Shown: positions 40,674-50,276, numbered from the stretch's first letter. The stretch is 64,000 nucleotides of DNA from Planctomycetaceae bacterium (GCA_013823135.1 PNLP01000022.1:40596-104595), one strand, 5' to 3'. Program-made: numbers and translations. Notes: generated by a model from the letters alone, not told the origin.

Positions 40674-41120
40674 TTACTTCTTCGGGTCCTCGCCGCCCCC
40701 CAACAACCCCTTCTTGACGCCTTTGATGATGCCGCTGGTTCCCGCACTGCTCATCTCCTCAACCGCCTTTGACGCCTGTTTGGTGAGTGACGTCTCCCCA
40801 TGGGATTTCTTGCGGGTCACGACAACGTCGTCGGTATTTTTGGGTAACTGATCCGGGCCGCTGGAGCGAAGTTCGAGAACGTAGTTGAAGGTGGTTTTCT
40901 CGACACGCCAGGTAAGAGGTTGGCCGTAAGCGTCAACAGCACTCGTCGTGAATTCCGGACTGCCGTCCCACCGATCCGCTTCCGTGTTCAGGACCGATAG
41001 GGTTCGTTCCTTTTGTTCCAATCGTTCTCTCGCTTCCCGCAGTTCTCTCTCGCTGGGGCCGCAACCACCCGCGAATACCGAAGCCACGGCCATCACCAAG
41101 ACGATCGGAATGCGGTCCAC
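40674..41120 (-). CDS. Lipoprotein, 148 aa
   Basis: GTG start behind GGAGG: VDRIPIVLVMAVASVFAGGC has an exact lipobox (FAGGC). A charged helical segment (ELREARERLEQKERTL) follows, then a beta-rich region (TWRVEKTTFNYVLELRSSG) and a Gly/Lys-rich tail. No family recognised. Its leader and signal match those of the two downstream genes. It diverges from the XRE gene across a 186-bp gap that contains a 12-bp palindrome. Confidence 0.65.
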   Translation of the reverse strand: MDRIPIVLVMAVASVFAGGCGPSERELREARERLEQKERTLSVLNTEADRWDGSPEFTTSAVDAYGQPLTWRVEKTTFNYVLELRSSGPDQLPKNTDDVVVTRKKSHGETSLTKQASKAVEEMSSAGTSGIIKGVKKGLLGGGEDPKK

Positions 41121-41243
41121 GATGAGCCTCCAGGTGTCCGGACTCCGCCGCTCCACGCAAAAGCACGCGTGCGCAGCTCCGGCCGCGACTTCCTGTCAGG
41201 GGTGAAGTAAGGGTCAAAGCGACAATCATGTAAATATCTATGA

Positions 41244-41255
41244 CAAGTATACTTG
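41244..41255. promoter_or_regulatory. Palindromic operator candidate CAAGTATACTTG
   Basis: A perfect 12-bp palindrome in an AT-rich stretch between the divergent lipoprotein and XRE genes. It contains TATACT (41248-41253), usable as a -10 box for the plus strand. Its position suggests binding by the XRE protein that starts 52 bp away. No good -35 was found. Confidence 0.5.
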
Positions 41256-41306
41256 GTAGACCGGACGTGTGAACTCGATTTTGCTGAATCTTTTCAGCGG
41301 AATCGA

Positions 41307-41549
41307 ATGCCCGAACCACTGCCGGTTTTGTTTGGTCGCGTGATTCGCCAGCGGCGGGAAGCGATTGCGATGTCGCAGGAAACGCTGGGTGCGCAGACGG
41401 AACTGTCGCGAAACTACATCGGGATGATCGAACGCGGAGAAACGAACCCCACCCTACTGGTGCTGAAATCCCTCGCGGTCGCTCTTCAGACCAGTATGTC
41501 CGCGTTGATGAGTGACCTCGAAGCTGCCCTCGATCCACCCGCTGCCTCG
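41307..41549 (+). CDS. XRE-family helix-turn-helix regulator
   Basis: 81 residues from an ATG at 41307 (the coding frame with its stop ends near 41552). It is a single HTH_3 domain: FGRVIRQRREAIAMSQETLG, ELSRNYIGMIERGETNPTL and LLVLKSLAVALQTS cover the usual five helices, with the SRNYIGMIERG recognition helix in place. Such small solo HTH proteins commonly regulate their own and the neighbouring divergent promoter. The palindrome upstream is a likely target. Confidence 0.85.
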
Positions 41550-41760
41550 TGATGTAGAGCGTTCAGCCTGTCGCGGAACCGTCAGTCATGATGGTTGATG
41601 GCTGGGCTGCGTCGCAGGCGTTCGGCTCGTTTAGCGTCCCGCACCCACTCGCACTGGAATTCGCTTCCAAGAAAACAGTCTGGAACTCACTTTCCCTGGA
41701 TTGGGTGCTCTGATTTTTCCGATGAAAGCGATGACCCGATACCCGGGAATTGTTTTCTCG

Positions 41761-43203
41761 ATGAATTCGTTCAAGGCTGCAATCGCGACTCTCTCTGCCA
41801 CGGTCTGTCTGACCGTGTGTGGGTGCGTCGCGTCTCCCCGGCCAGGCGTTTCGGAGTGGCTTCACTCGAATCGAGCGGATTCCGATCCAGCCAAGAAAAC
41901 ACAAGCGATTCCGACACAGACTCATGTGATCACGGCCGCTCATCGGGAAGTCGCACCGACTGCTCCACCACCTCGGGTAGCAGTGCCGGTTCATGCCAAC
42001 CATCCTTTCGACGGCGTGACTGCTCTGAATGCCGAAGGTGTCATTCGGATTGTGCTGGAACGCAACCCCACGCTCGACCAGATGCGGTCCACGGCCGCGG
42101 CCGTGGCCGCCCGTTTCCCGCAGGTTACCTCGCTTGACGATCCCAACCTCGCGTTCACCACCGCCCCCGGATCGGCCGGGTCACCGAACGCCGACTACGC
42201 CGCCAAGGTCGAGATCAGCCAGAAACTTCTCTACCCCGGAAAGCGGGGGCTCAAGGCTAACGTGGTTCGGGCCGAAGTCGCTGCCGCAGAAGACGACGTC
42301 GAGGACGCCCGCTTGCAACTGACCGAGTCCGCCCGTTCTGCCCTTGCCGACTATAGCCTCGCCGTTCGGGGTGCGGAAGTTGCCGAGGAGAATGCCAAAC
42401 TCCTTCGAGAGTTTCGGCAGAATGCCGAGACTCGTTACAAGACCGGCCAGGGGCAACAGCAGGACGTTCTCCAGGCCGAGGTTGAGATCGCCCGCCAGGA
42501 AGAGCGTGGCATCTCCCTCCGCCGCGCCAAGCAAGTTGCCATCGCTCGTCTCAACACACTCATGCACCTTCCACTCGACACACCGCTCCCACCACCGGGC
42601 AACGCCGACACCCCGGCACCGCTCCCGGACGTTGCCCGGCTCCGCGAATCGGCTCTCACGCGACCGGACCTGCGTGCCATGACCGCACGGGTCGGGGCCG
42701 AGGAAGCCAACCTCGCCGTGGCCCTGAAGGAGTACAACCCGGACGTGGAAGTCATGGCCGGCTACGACGGGTTCTGGCAAGGGGCCGGGGGCCGACCCCT
42801 CCAGTGGCAAGTGGGTCTGCGGACGAACTTGCCCGTTCGGTACGCCCGGCGGGGTGGAGCGGTGGACGAGGCGCGAGCCAACGTCGCTCGCCGCCGGGCC
42901 GAACTGGCCCGACTGGCGGATCAGATAAACCTCCAAGTCCAGGAAGCGTTTGAGCAGGTGCGGGAGGCAGACGAAGTGGTGAACCTGTACAAGGTCAAGG
43001 TATTGCCGGCGGCAGAAGCGAATGTGAAAGAAGCCCGGAGCGGGTACACCAACAACAAAATCCCGTTTCTGAACCTCATTGAAGCGCAGCGGGGCCAGAC
43101 CGCTTTGAAGGACCGGTACTACGAGGCGGTGGCCGAGTCCGCCCGCCGCCGGGCCGCCCTGGAACGGGCCATCGGCGGGGGACAGGCGACAACCACCAAG
43201 TGA
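41761..43203 (+). CDS. TolC-family outer-membrane efflux lipoprotein, CusC/CzcC-like
   Basis: 480 residues with lipobox LTVCGC near residue 20. Two homologous helical halves follow, with YAAKVEISQKLLYPGKRG, a long first coil, and WQVGLRTNLPVRYARRGGAV in the second half; RYKTGQGQQQDVLQAEVE and ARSGYTNNKIPFLNLIEAQR are the repeat helix segments typical of TolC-like proteins. It is the outer-membrane channel for a tripartite metal pump. The ATG at 41761 starts the signal peptide. It converges on the 1477-aa RND pump gene and probably serves that module. Confidence 0.88.
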   Translation: MNSFKAAIATLSATVCLTVCGCVASPRPGVSEWLHSNRADSDPAKKTQAIPTQTHVITAAHREVAPTAPPPRVAVPVHANHPFDGVTALNAEGVIRIVLERNPTLDQMRSTAAAVAARFPQVTSLDDPNLAFTTAPGSAGSPNADYAAKVEISQKLLYPGKRGLKANVVRAEVAAAEDDVEDARLQLTESARSALADYSLAVRGAEVAEENAKLLREFRQNAETRYKTGQGQQQDVLQAEVEIARQEERGISLRRAKQVAIARLNTLMHLPLDTPLPPPGNADTPAPLPDVARLRESALTRPDLRAMTARVGAEEANLAVALKEYNPDVEVMAGYDGFWQGAGGRPLQWQVGLRTNLPVRYARRGGAVDEARANVARRRAELARLADQINLQVQEAFEQVREADEVVNLYKVKVLPAAEANVKEARSGYTNNKIPFLNLIEAQRGQTALKDRYYEAVAESARRRAALERAIGGGQATTTK

Positions 43204-43207
43204 CCCT

Positions 43208-43237
43208 GGTTCGTCAGTCTACCGTGGCTGACGAACC
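43208..43237. terminator. Bidirectional hairpin terminator
   Basis: GGTTCGTCAG pairs with CTGACGAACC around a 10-nt loop, in the 57-bp gap between convergent genes. Confidence 0.75.
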
Positions 43238-43260
43238 GAGAGGGCCGTCGGAACGGAACA

Positions 43261-43806
43261 CTACTTGGTCGCGACCTTGCTGGGCTTGATCGACTTCTTG
43301 CCGTCCTTTTCGGTCACGACGCCCGTGACGGTGACGCCCTCGACCTTGTCGCCGCCGCACACGCCCTCGTGGTACGGCTCGCCGTTCCCCTTGTCCTCCA
43401 GGAAGTAGTTCACCACCTTGTCCCCGTCCTTCACCTGAAGGACGTTGCTGCACTTGGCGGTTGTCTTCAGGCTGCACTTCCCGCACACCAGCGTGCCGGT
43501 CAGTTTCACTTCCTTTGCGGGTTCGTCGGCTGCAACAGGGGCAACCGTGGACGTAGCGTTTACCACCACGCCGTGTTGGTGTCCGGCCGTCCCGGCAGGA
43601 CTCGAAGCCGCGGTTCCCACCTTGCAGCACGGCGCCGTCGGCGACGCGATGGTCGCCGGTGCCAGTTGGTACGTCGGTTGAACGACTACCGTGCGACTCC
43701 CGACCGGCGAACCAGAACGGGCGCAGCTTTTACACTGGGCCAGGGCGGACCCGGACCACGCGACCGACGCGACGGCCGCCAACGCGAATGCAAAACTTTT
43801 CATCAT
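43261..43806 (-). CDS. Exported DUF6370-like protein
   Basis: 181 residues with a signal peptide (cleavage after SALA). A Cys pair CKSCARS follows, then a Thr/Ala/Val/Pro linker containing CC and HQH. The C-terminal 90 residues (KLTGTLVCGKCSLKTTAKC, LQVKDGDKVVNYFLED, VTVTGVVTEKDGKKSIKP) form an OB-like beta domain resembling DUF6370, with a CxxC and a third Cys suited to metal binding. It is the last gene of metal module A, 10 bp behind the RND gene, and probably binds metal in the periplasm. Confidence 0.7.
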   Translation of the reverse strand: MMKSFAFALAAVASVAWSGSALAQCKSCARSGSPVGSRTVVVQPTYQLAPATIASPTAPCCKVGTAASSPAGTAGHQHGVVVNATSTVAPVAADEPAKEVKLTGTLVCGKCSLKTTAKCSNVLQVKDGDKVVNYFLEDKGNGEPYHEGVCGGDKVEGVTVTGVVTEKDGKKSIKPSKVATK

Positions 43807-43815
43807 GCAAACTCC

Positions 43816-46800
43816 TCACGGTCTCGCCGTTACGGGCGGCGGCACAGTGCCGTCGCCGGTATCGGCGTGCTTCAAGACCCCGTTCGGCTCGGCCTCGACA
43901 GAGGCAGCAGTCGGGGGTGTGGTTTCGGATTCGGGGTTAGCAGAACTCGCCTCAACCCGCTGGTAATTGAGCTTCCCGTCGGCCTGGAGCTTGAGCCACC
44001 GCGCCCGGCGGACCCAGAAGAACCGCACGGGGAGGAAGAGGTCCACCACCTCGTCGGAGATCAGGAGGCCGCCGAGAACGGGCAGGGCCATCGGGGCCAA
44101 CACCTCGGCACCAACGCCGGTGGCAAACACCATCGGGAAAATGGCGATGATCGCGACCCCCTCGGTGAGCAACTTCGGCCGCAGGCGGTGGACCGCCCCC
44201 TCGACCACCGCCGCCCGCAGTTCGTCGAGCGAGCGAATGTTCTCCAGGCCGCCCCGTTTGTCGATGGCCTCGCGGAGGTAGACCAGCATGATGATGCCGG
44301 TCTCGGTCGCCATCCCGAAACAGGCGATGAACCCGACCCAGACCGCTACGCTGAAGTCGAGCGGGGGGGAGTCCCACCCGTTCAGGATTTTCGGGAACAG
44401 GAACAGGAAGAACGCGCCGCCCGCGAGTGCCTCGGGGACGGCGAGCATCATGAGACAGGCGTCCGCGAGGTCGCGGTAGGTGAGGTACAGGACCAAGAAG
44501 ATGACCAATATCACGGCCGGGAACACCCAACGCAGCGTGCGTGCCGCCCGCTCCTGATGCTCGAACTCGCCGGCCCACTCGACGTGAACGCCTTCCGGGA
44601 GTTTCACCTTCTGGGCGACGACCCGCTTGGCCTCCTCGACAAAGCCGACCGCGTCTCGGCCCCGCACGTTGAGCGTGACGTAGTTCAGGAGCCGCCCGTT
44701 CTCCGCCTTGACCACCGCCGGGCCTTCGACGATCCGCACGTCGGCCACGGCGGTCAGCGGAACCAGTCGCTTACCCTTCGCCGTGTGTTCGAGGACGTTG
44801 GAGTGCGACTCAGGCCGGAACGTCGGGTCGCCGGTCATAGCATCGCCGCGTCGGGGTTCGGCCATCATGCGGGCGGGGATCAGGAGCCGCTTCACGGCGT
44901 CTTCGTCGTCGCGGTAGGCTCGTGCGTACCGCACGCGGACGGGGAACCGTTCCCGATCTTCAACGGTGTAGGTCACCACCCGACCGCCGAGCGCCGTTTC
45001 TATCTCCGTCTGCACGTCTTCGACCGACACGCCGAAGCGGCCGGCCTTCACCCGGTCGATGGTGACTTCGAGGTAGCCCTTGCCCATGACCGGGGCCGCC
45101 ACCACGTCCCGCGAGCCGGGGACGGGCTTAACCGCCGCCTCGATTTCCTGGCACACGCGGGTGATCGTCACGAGGTCGGGGCCGAACACCTTGATGCCGA
45201 TGTCCGTCCGCACGCCAGTTGAGAGCATCTCGATGCGGTTCACAATCGGCTGCGTGAAGATGTTGCTCCATCCGGGGACTTGCAAGACGCGCCCAAACTC
45301 GTCGTCCACGAGGTCGCCTTTCGGACCGCCCGTCCGCTGACGGAACACGACGATATCCCGGAACGGCTTTTCCAGTTCCGCCCGCAGTTCGCCGAACGCC
45401 GGGAATGCCGCCGGGTCGTGTGGCCGGCCGAGTTGCGTGTTTACCGCCTGCGTCGTGAACCGCTCAGCCTCCGCACCGAGGGGGCCGCCAGCAAGGAGAT
45501 TGCGGGATTGGGCGGCCTTGACGGATTCCTCCAGGGCGAACCACGTGAACGCCTCTGTTCCACGGTCGAACAACTCCCAGTTCACGGACTTCACCCGCTC
45601 CCGCCAGAGCCTTGCCCGCTCGTTCTCCACCGCTGCCAGGGTTGCGGTTGCCAGGGTCGGCTGCTCTCTTCCAAACGCTCCCCGAACTCCACCCCAGACT
45701 TTTCCCATCCGCGATTCGTGGCGGTCCAGCGCGGCCGCCGGATCGGTCAGCAACCCCCGACTTGCGAGGGCATCGACGGTTCGCTTCTGGACGCGGGCAA
45801 CTACCTCCTCGGCCGGACTCACGGCCAACCGTCGTGCGTCCTCGGACGAGCCAATCGCGACCGACTCCACGAACGCCGCTTCGTCAGCAATATCGCCGAC
45901 GTGGCCGCCAGAGCGGGCGTTCCGAACGGCTTCACCGACCACAAATCGGGCCAGGACGGGTCCGAGTTCGCGCTCGAATTCCTGATACCGCCGCAGGGCC
46001 AGTTCCCGCATCACTTCGTCGAATCGTTCGAGTGCCTTTTGAGCGGTGTCGTTCACGAGCGAGTCTCGGCTCTCCTCAGTGACGGCGATTGACCCGCGTG
46101 CCTCCAGGGCGGCCAGAACTCGGCGGGCCTGTTTCTCGGCGTCCGCGTAGCGGATGACCCGCCTCGGCCAGAACTCACGGGGCCGGAAGTTGACGAAGGT
46201 CTCCACCATGTCGAGCGGGGCTGGGTCAGTTGCCGTCTCGGCGCGACCGGCCTTGCCCACGACGCCCTCGACCTCCGGGAAGCCACGGATCAGCGCGTTA
46301 CGGGCCTTTAGGTCATCGGCGGCCTGAGTGACGCCGATCCGGGGAACCGTCACCGGCATGTCGAGTGTCGTTCCCTCGTCGAGCATCGGCATGAACGACA
46401 CGCCGATTTTTGGGAATTGCCACGCCGCCAGGGCGAGCAAAGTCAGGGTGGACAGAGACGTGGCCTGCCACACAAGCCCCCGCGTGAAGATCACGGTCAG
46501 CGCGGTGACGAGCGCGAACGTCACGAGGAACATGACCCGCCATGCGTGTTCCGCCGCCCCCATCCCGACCACGGCTTGCAGCGGGAACAGCCCGGCTGCC
46601 AGGATGAGGAGGGCCGCGAACGACCACATCACGAGGTTGAACCGGTCAAGGGCGAACATCAGCATCGGTCGGTACACCCGCGCGAAACTGCGAACGATCC
46701 AGTTCTCTTCCTCGCCCCGCAGGCGGCCCCGGATGAACGTCGGAATGAGTGCCGGGACCACGGTTACCGAAATGAGTGCCGTGCCCAATAGCGCGAGACT

Positions 46801-48249
46801 TTTCGTGAACGCGAGCGGGTGGAACAGTTTCCCCTCGCGGCCCGACAGCATGAACACCGGCACGAACGACAGCAGCATGATGAGGACGGAAAAGAAGATC
46901 GGCCGACCCACTGTGCGAAGGGCCGGAATCACGATCTCGCGTGTGTCGCCAGTGACCCTTGCGTTGCCGAACTTGTCTTTGAGGTAGTGCGTGGCGTTCT
47001 CCACCATCACGATGGCTTGGTCCACCAGCACCCCGACCGAGATCGTGATCCCCGCGAGGGACATGATGTTGGCCTGCACGTCCACCACTCCGAGCCTCCG
47101 GAGTAGCCAGATCGTGCCGAACGAGAACAGGACCGAGAGCGGCAGGGTGATGCAGATCACGAATGCACTGCGGACGTGTGACAGGATCAGGATGATGGCA
47201 ACGGCAGCGATCACCATCTCGTGCCACATCACTTCCGCGAGCGTACCAACCGCACCGTGGATCAATCGCGTGCGGTCGTAGGCCGGTACGATTTGCACCC
47301 CGTCGGGCAAGCCTGCTTGCAGTTCGCGGATTTTGTCCTTCACCCGCTCGGTGACACGAAGCGGGTTCTCTCCGTGCCGCATCAGCACGACACCGCCGAC
47401 CACCTCATTGCCATCCTTCTCGAACACCCCACGGCGGAATCCCGGCCCGAGTTGAACGGTCGCCACGGTCTTGAGGTACACCGGAACGCCGTTCACTTCC
47501 TTGACGACGGTGTCTTCGATGTCCTTGCGGTCGCGCAGCCACCCGATGCCTCGCACGATGTACTCGGCGTTGTTCTTCTGAATCACGCCACCGGCAGCCG
47601 GGAGGTTAGAGCGGCTGACCGCGTCGAAGAGTTCGCCGACAGTGACTCCGTAAGCCCGCAAGTCCTCAGGCCGCACATCCACCTGATACTCGACTGGCAT
47701 CCCGCCAACCGGAGCCACCTCGGCCACCCCGGCGGCCGCGTTCAGTTGTGGGGCGATGTAGAACTTGTTGAGTGCCCACAGTCGAGGCGGGTCGATGGGG
47801 TGAGACTTCGACGGCTCGACGGTGTACCAGAAAATTTGGCCGAGTGCCGTCGCGTCGGGGGCGAGATACGGTGTGACGCCCTTGGGTAGGAACGTGCCGG
47901 CCTCGGTCAACCGCTCGCTCACTCGTTGCCGTGCAAAGTACAGGTCGATCCGGTCCTCGAAGACAATCGTAATCATCGAGAAGTTGAACTCGCTCGATGA
48001 CCGCACCGCCTTCACGCCCGCGAGTCCCTGGAGGCGTCGGGACAGCGGATAACTGACCTGATCCTCGATCTCACGAGGACTTCTGCCGGGCCAGTCCGTG
48101 AAGACGATGACTTGGTTCTCACCCAGGTCCGGGACGGCGTCCACGGGCGTGTCGAGCATCGCGTAGACGCCGAACACCGCGAGAGCCGCCGCAACGACGA
48201 GAACAAGAAAGCGGTTCCGCACCGACCCCTCGATGATGCGTTCGATCAT
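43816..48249 (-). CDS. Oversized HME-RND heavy-metal efflux pump, CusA-like
   Basis: 1477 residues against about 1040 for typical CusA/CzcA. The family is clear: VRNRFLVLVVAAALAVFG in TM1, DLGENQVIVFTDWPGRSPREIEDQ, VGVLVDQAIVMVENA in TM4 and MATETGIIMLVYLREAID in TM10. The usual D/E proton-relay residues are in TM4. Extra parts are a hydrophobic block at about 550-615 and an alpha-helical, charged insert at about 718-985 in the second periplasmic loop, plus a tail of about 50 residues. The start overlaps the MFP stop by 4 bp (ATGA). The substrate is likely Cu/Ag or a similar ion; not provable from sequence. Confidence 0.9.
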   Translation of the reverse strand: MIERIIEGSVRNRFLVLVVAAALAVFGVYAMLDTPVDAVPDLGENQVIVFTDWPGRSPREIEDQVSYPLSRRLQGLAGVKAVRSSSEFNFSMITIVFEDRIDLYFARQRVSERLTEAGTFLPKGVTPYLAPDATALGQIFWYTVEPSKSHPIDPPRLWALNKFYIAPQLNAAAGVAEVAPVGGMPVEYQVDVRPEDLRAYGVTVGELFDAVSRSNLPAAGGVIQKNNAEYIVRGIGWLRDRKDIEDTVVKEVNGVPVYLKTVATVQLGPGFRRGVFEKDGNEVVGGVVLMRHGENPLRVTERVKDKIRELQAGLPDGVQIVPAYDRTRLIHGAVGTLAEVMWHEMVIAAVAIILILSHVRSAFVICITLPLSVLFSFGTIWLLRRLGVVDVQANIMSLAGITISVGVLVDQAIVMVENATHYLKDKFGNARVTGDTREIVIPALRTVGRPIFFSVLIMLLSFVPVFMLSGREGKLFHPLAFTKSLALLGTALISVTVVPALIPTFIRGRLRGEEENWIVRSFARVYRPMLMFALDRFNLVMWSFAALLILAAGLFPLQAVVGMGAAEHAWRVMFLVTFALVTALTVIFTRGLVWQATSLSTLTLLALAAWQFPKIGVSFMPMLDEGTTLDMPVTVPRIGVTQAADDLKARNALIRGFPEVEGVVGKAGRAETATDPAPLDMVETFVNFRPREFWPRRVIRYADAEKQARRVLAALEARGSIAVTEESRDSLVNDTAQKALERFDEVMRELALRRYQEFERELGPVLARFVVGEAVRNARSGGHVGDIADEAAFVESVAIGSSEDARRLAVSPAEEVVARVQKRTVDALASRGLLTDPAAALDRHESRMGKVWGGVRGAFGREQPTLATATLAAVENERARLWRERVKSVNWELFDRGTEAFTWFALEESVKAAQSRNLLAGGPLGAEAERFTTQAVNTQLGRPHDPAAFPAFGELRAELEKPFRDIVVFRQRTGGPKGDLVDDEFGRVLQVPGWSNIFTQPIVNRIEMLSTGVRTDIGIKVFGPDLVTITRVCQEIEAAVKPVPGSRDVVAAPVMGKGYLEVTIDRVKAGRFGVSVEDVQTEIETALGGRVVTYTVEDRERFPVRVRYARAYRDDEDAVKRLLIPARMMAEPRRGDAMTGDPTFRPESHSNVLEHTAKGKRLVPLTAVADVRIVEGPAVVKAENGRLLNYVTLNVRGRDAVGFVEEAKRVVAQKVKLPEGVHVEWAGEFEHQERAARTLRWVFPAVILVIFLVLYLTYRDLADACLMMLAVPEALAGGAFFLFLFPKILNGWDSPPLDFSVAVWVGFIACFGMATETGIIMLVYLREAIDKRGGLENIRSLDELRAAVVEGAVHRLRPKLLTEGVAIIAIFPMVFATGVGAEVLAPMALPVLGGLLISDEVVDLFLPVRFFWVRRARWLKLQADGKLNYQRVEASSANPESETTPPTAASVEAEPNGVLKHADTGDGTVPPPVTARP

Positions 48250-50276
48250 GGTTTGCCCCCAGCGGGCAGGATCGGCGGCAGCTTTTTGAACCCTTCGGCC
48301 TTCTGGCTCGTTCCCTTGGGGTTGGCGATGGCGGCGTCTTCGCACGCCGGGCAGCAGAGGAATACGACCTTCCCATCGAGAGTCAGCTTCGGCGGCTTCC
48401 CCATCGACCCTATCGGTTTCTCCTGGATCGGGCAGTACCGCTGAGACTCGGCAGCCTTGGAGTCTTCGGGACCGAGTTTGGCCAGGTTCGTGCGAATCTT
48501 TTCGAGTTTCTCGGGAGTGAGGACCGGAATGGGCGGAGTCGGGTTTTTCGCGCCTGGAGACATGACGGCCGGGCGAGTTCGCTTCAGTTCCTCAACCCGA
48601 CTGAACATCTCACTTGGGTTGGCCTCCGCCTCTGCCCGACACGTCGGACAACAGATGAAGAGAGTTCTGTTCGCAAGAGTGAGTTTGATGGGCACCCCCA
48701 TCAGTCCGAGGCGATCCCGCTGCACGGGACACCATTCCTGTGCCTCGGCCAGTTTCCGGTCGGTGGCGGGAAGTTGAGCGAATGCGGCTGCGACCTTCGC
48801 GTCCCGGTCCTCGGGAGTCGTGGGCCGAACGGCCACGGCCCCCGGTTTCGAGCCGCTGCCGCCGATGTAGATCGAGCCGAGTGCCGGGTTCAGCCGGGTT
48901 TCGGCGTCAATCAGGAATGAACCGGCGGCCACGATGCGATCACCTTCTGCCAACCCGGAGAGGACAGGGAAGAAAACCGCACCCTCGGCCGTGTGGAGTT
49001 TCGCTCCAAGTTCGACCGCCACTCCGTCGAACGTGTTCGGAAGCGACTGGCGGTAGACAACCTTCCGGGCACCGGTGTCGATCACCGCAGCCTCCGGAAC
49101 GGCCAACACCTTCCCGTCCCGGCTTTGCAGCCTCGCCCCGGCTGCCGTCTTCGCGAGCAAATCGTGTGTCAGTCGGAGCGTAACCGAGGCCGTCATCCCC
49201 GGCCGGAGTTCGTGTCGCTTGTTCGGCACGTCGAAGCGAACGGTCAGCGTGCGAGTCTCGGTATCGACGTGCGGGAACAGGAACGACAGCGGGCCGCTGA
49301 ACGTCTTGCCGGGGAAGGCTCGTGTGGTAGCGGTTGCGGTGAGTTCAAAGTCGGGCCGGCCCGTCTTCGGGTCGTGCCCGCCGATGGGCAGGAAGGCGAG
49401 GTCGTCCTCATAGAGTTGGGCCTGAACCCAAACCGACGACAGGTCGGCAACCTCGAACAGGGAACTACCCTCCTCGACATACTGGCCTTCCCGAACGGAC
49501 TTCTTCAGGACGTGTCCGTCGATGGGCGAGCGGATCGTGAGCCGCACGACCGGTTGGCCGGCCTTGACGATGTCCTCCACCTGCTTGTCGTCGATGCCCC
49601 AGAGCTTGAGCCGATCCCGTGCGATGGCCTCAAGGCCGGTGTTGTTCGCTTGTCGGGCGTCGAGCAGGTTCTGAACCGTAACCACGAGGTCGGGGCTGTA
49701 CAACTCCGCCAGCGGGTCGTTGAAGTGAACCATCTGCCCGGTCTGGTTCACGAAGAGCTTGTCGATCCGGCCCTTCACGCGGGCGGACACCGACTTCAGC
49801 TTCCGCTCGTCGAACTCCACCGTGGCCACGGTCGTGATGTCGCGGGTGAGCGACTGGTACTCGACGGGCGTCGTGTTCACCCCGGCAAGGGCCACGCGGT
49901 AGGGGCTCAGTTGCACCCGAGCCACGACCCCGGCCGGAAGTGCTTCGTCGGTCTGCTCCCCCTTCTTCCGCTTCGACAGCGGCATGAAGCAGATCGGGCA
50001 CTTGTCCTTGCTCGTGTCCCGCACCACGGTCGGGTGCATCGGGCAGAAGTATTCGTGGTCGTGGTCGCCCGCGTCGGCCCCGGTCGCGGGCCGAGTGTAC
50101 TTCTCGTAGCGGGCGACCAAGTCGTCCCACTTCACGATCAGCACGCCGATTGCCCCGAGGATGAACAGAAACCGAAGCCGGGCGAGCGGCACCAAAACGG
50201 CGAGTCGGAACGCCCGGTAGATGCGGTTCGGCGGGACGCCAGGGTTGGCGGCAGTTGGGGGTGTCGATGCGGACAC
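48246..50276 (-). CDS. Membrane-fusion protein with three metal-binding domains, CusB-like
   Basis: 676 residues from a GTG after GAGAGGG. TM at about 34-48, then a heavy-metal-binding domain with YFCPMHP (Cys78) and CPICFMP (Cys93, Cys96). The HlyD/CusB core follows at about 135-490 (VSARVKGRIDKLFVNQTGQ, RSPIDGHVLKKSVREGQYV). The C-terminus carries two YHS/TRASH-like domains: EWCPVQRDRLGLMG with FICCPTC, and RYCPIQEKPIGSMG with FLCCPAC. Three separate metal sites in one adaptor are unusual. It delivers metal from the periplasm to the overlapping RND gene. Confidence 0.9.
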   Translation of the reverse strand: MSASTPPTAANPGVPPNRIYRAFRLAVLVPLARLRFLFILGAIGVLIVKWDDLVARYEKYTRPATGADAGDHDHEYFCPMHPTVVRDTSKDKCPICFMPLSKRKKGEQTDEALPAGVVARVQLSPYRVALAGVNTTPVEYQSLTRDITTVATVEFDERKLKSVSARVKGRIDKLFVNQTGQMVHFNDPLAELYSPDLVVTVQNLLDARQANNTGLEAIARDRLKLWGIDDKQVEDIVKAGQPVVRLTIRSPIDGHVLKKSVREGQYVEEGSSLFEVADLSSVWVQAQLYEDDLAFLPIGGHDPKTGRPDFELTATATTRAFPGKTFSGPLSFLFPHVDTETRTLTVRFDVPNKRHELRPGMTASVTLRLTHDLLAKTAAGARLQSRDGKVLAVPEAAVIDTGARKVVYRQSLPNTFDGVAVELGAKLHTAEGAVFFPVLSGLAEGDRIVAAGSFLIDAETRLNPALGSIYIGGSGSKPGAVAVRPTTPEDRDAKVAAAFAQLPATDRKLAEAQEWCPVQRDRLGLMGVPIKLTLANRTLFICCPTCRAEAEANPSEMFSRVEELKRTRPAVMSPGAKNPTPPIPVLTPEKLEKIRTNLAKLGPEDSKAAESQRYCPIQEKPIGSMGKPPKLTLDGKVVFLCCPACEDAAIANPKGTSQKAEGFKKLPPILPAGGKP

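Noticed and set aside
43369..45222. Open frame of 617 codons antisense to the module A RND and DUF6370-like genes
   Set aside because: Shadow frame with low-complexity Arg/His/Gln composition and no family features; both real genes on the other strand are well supported.
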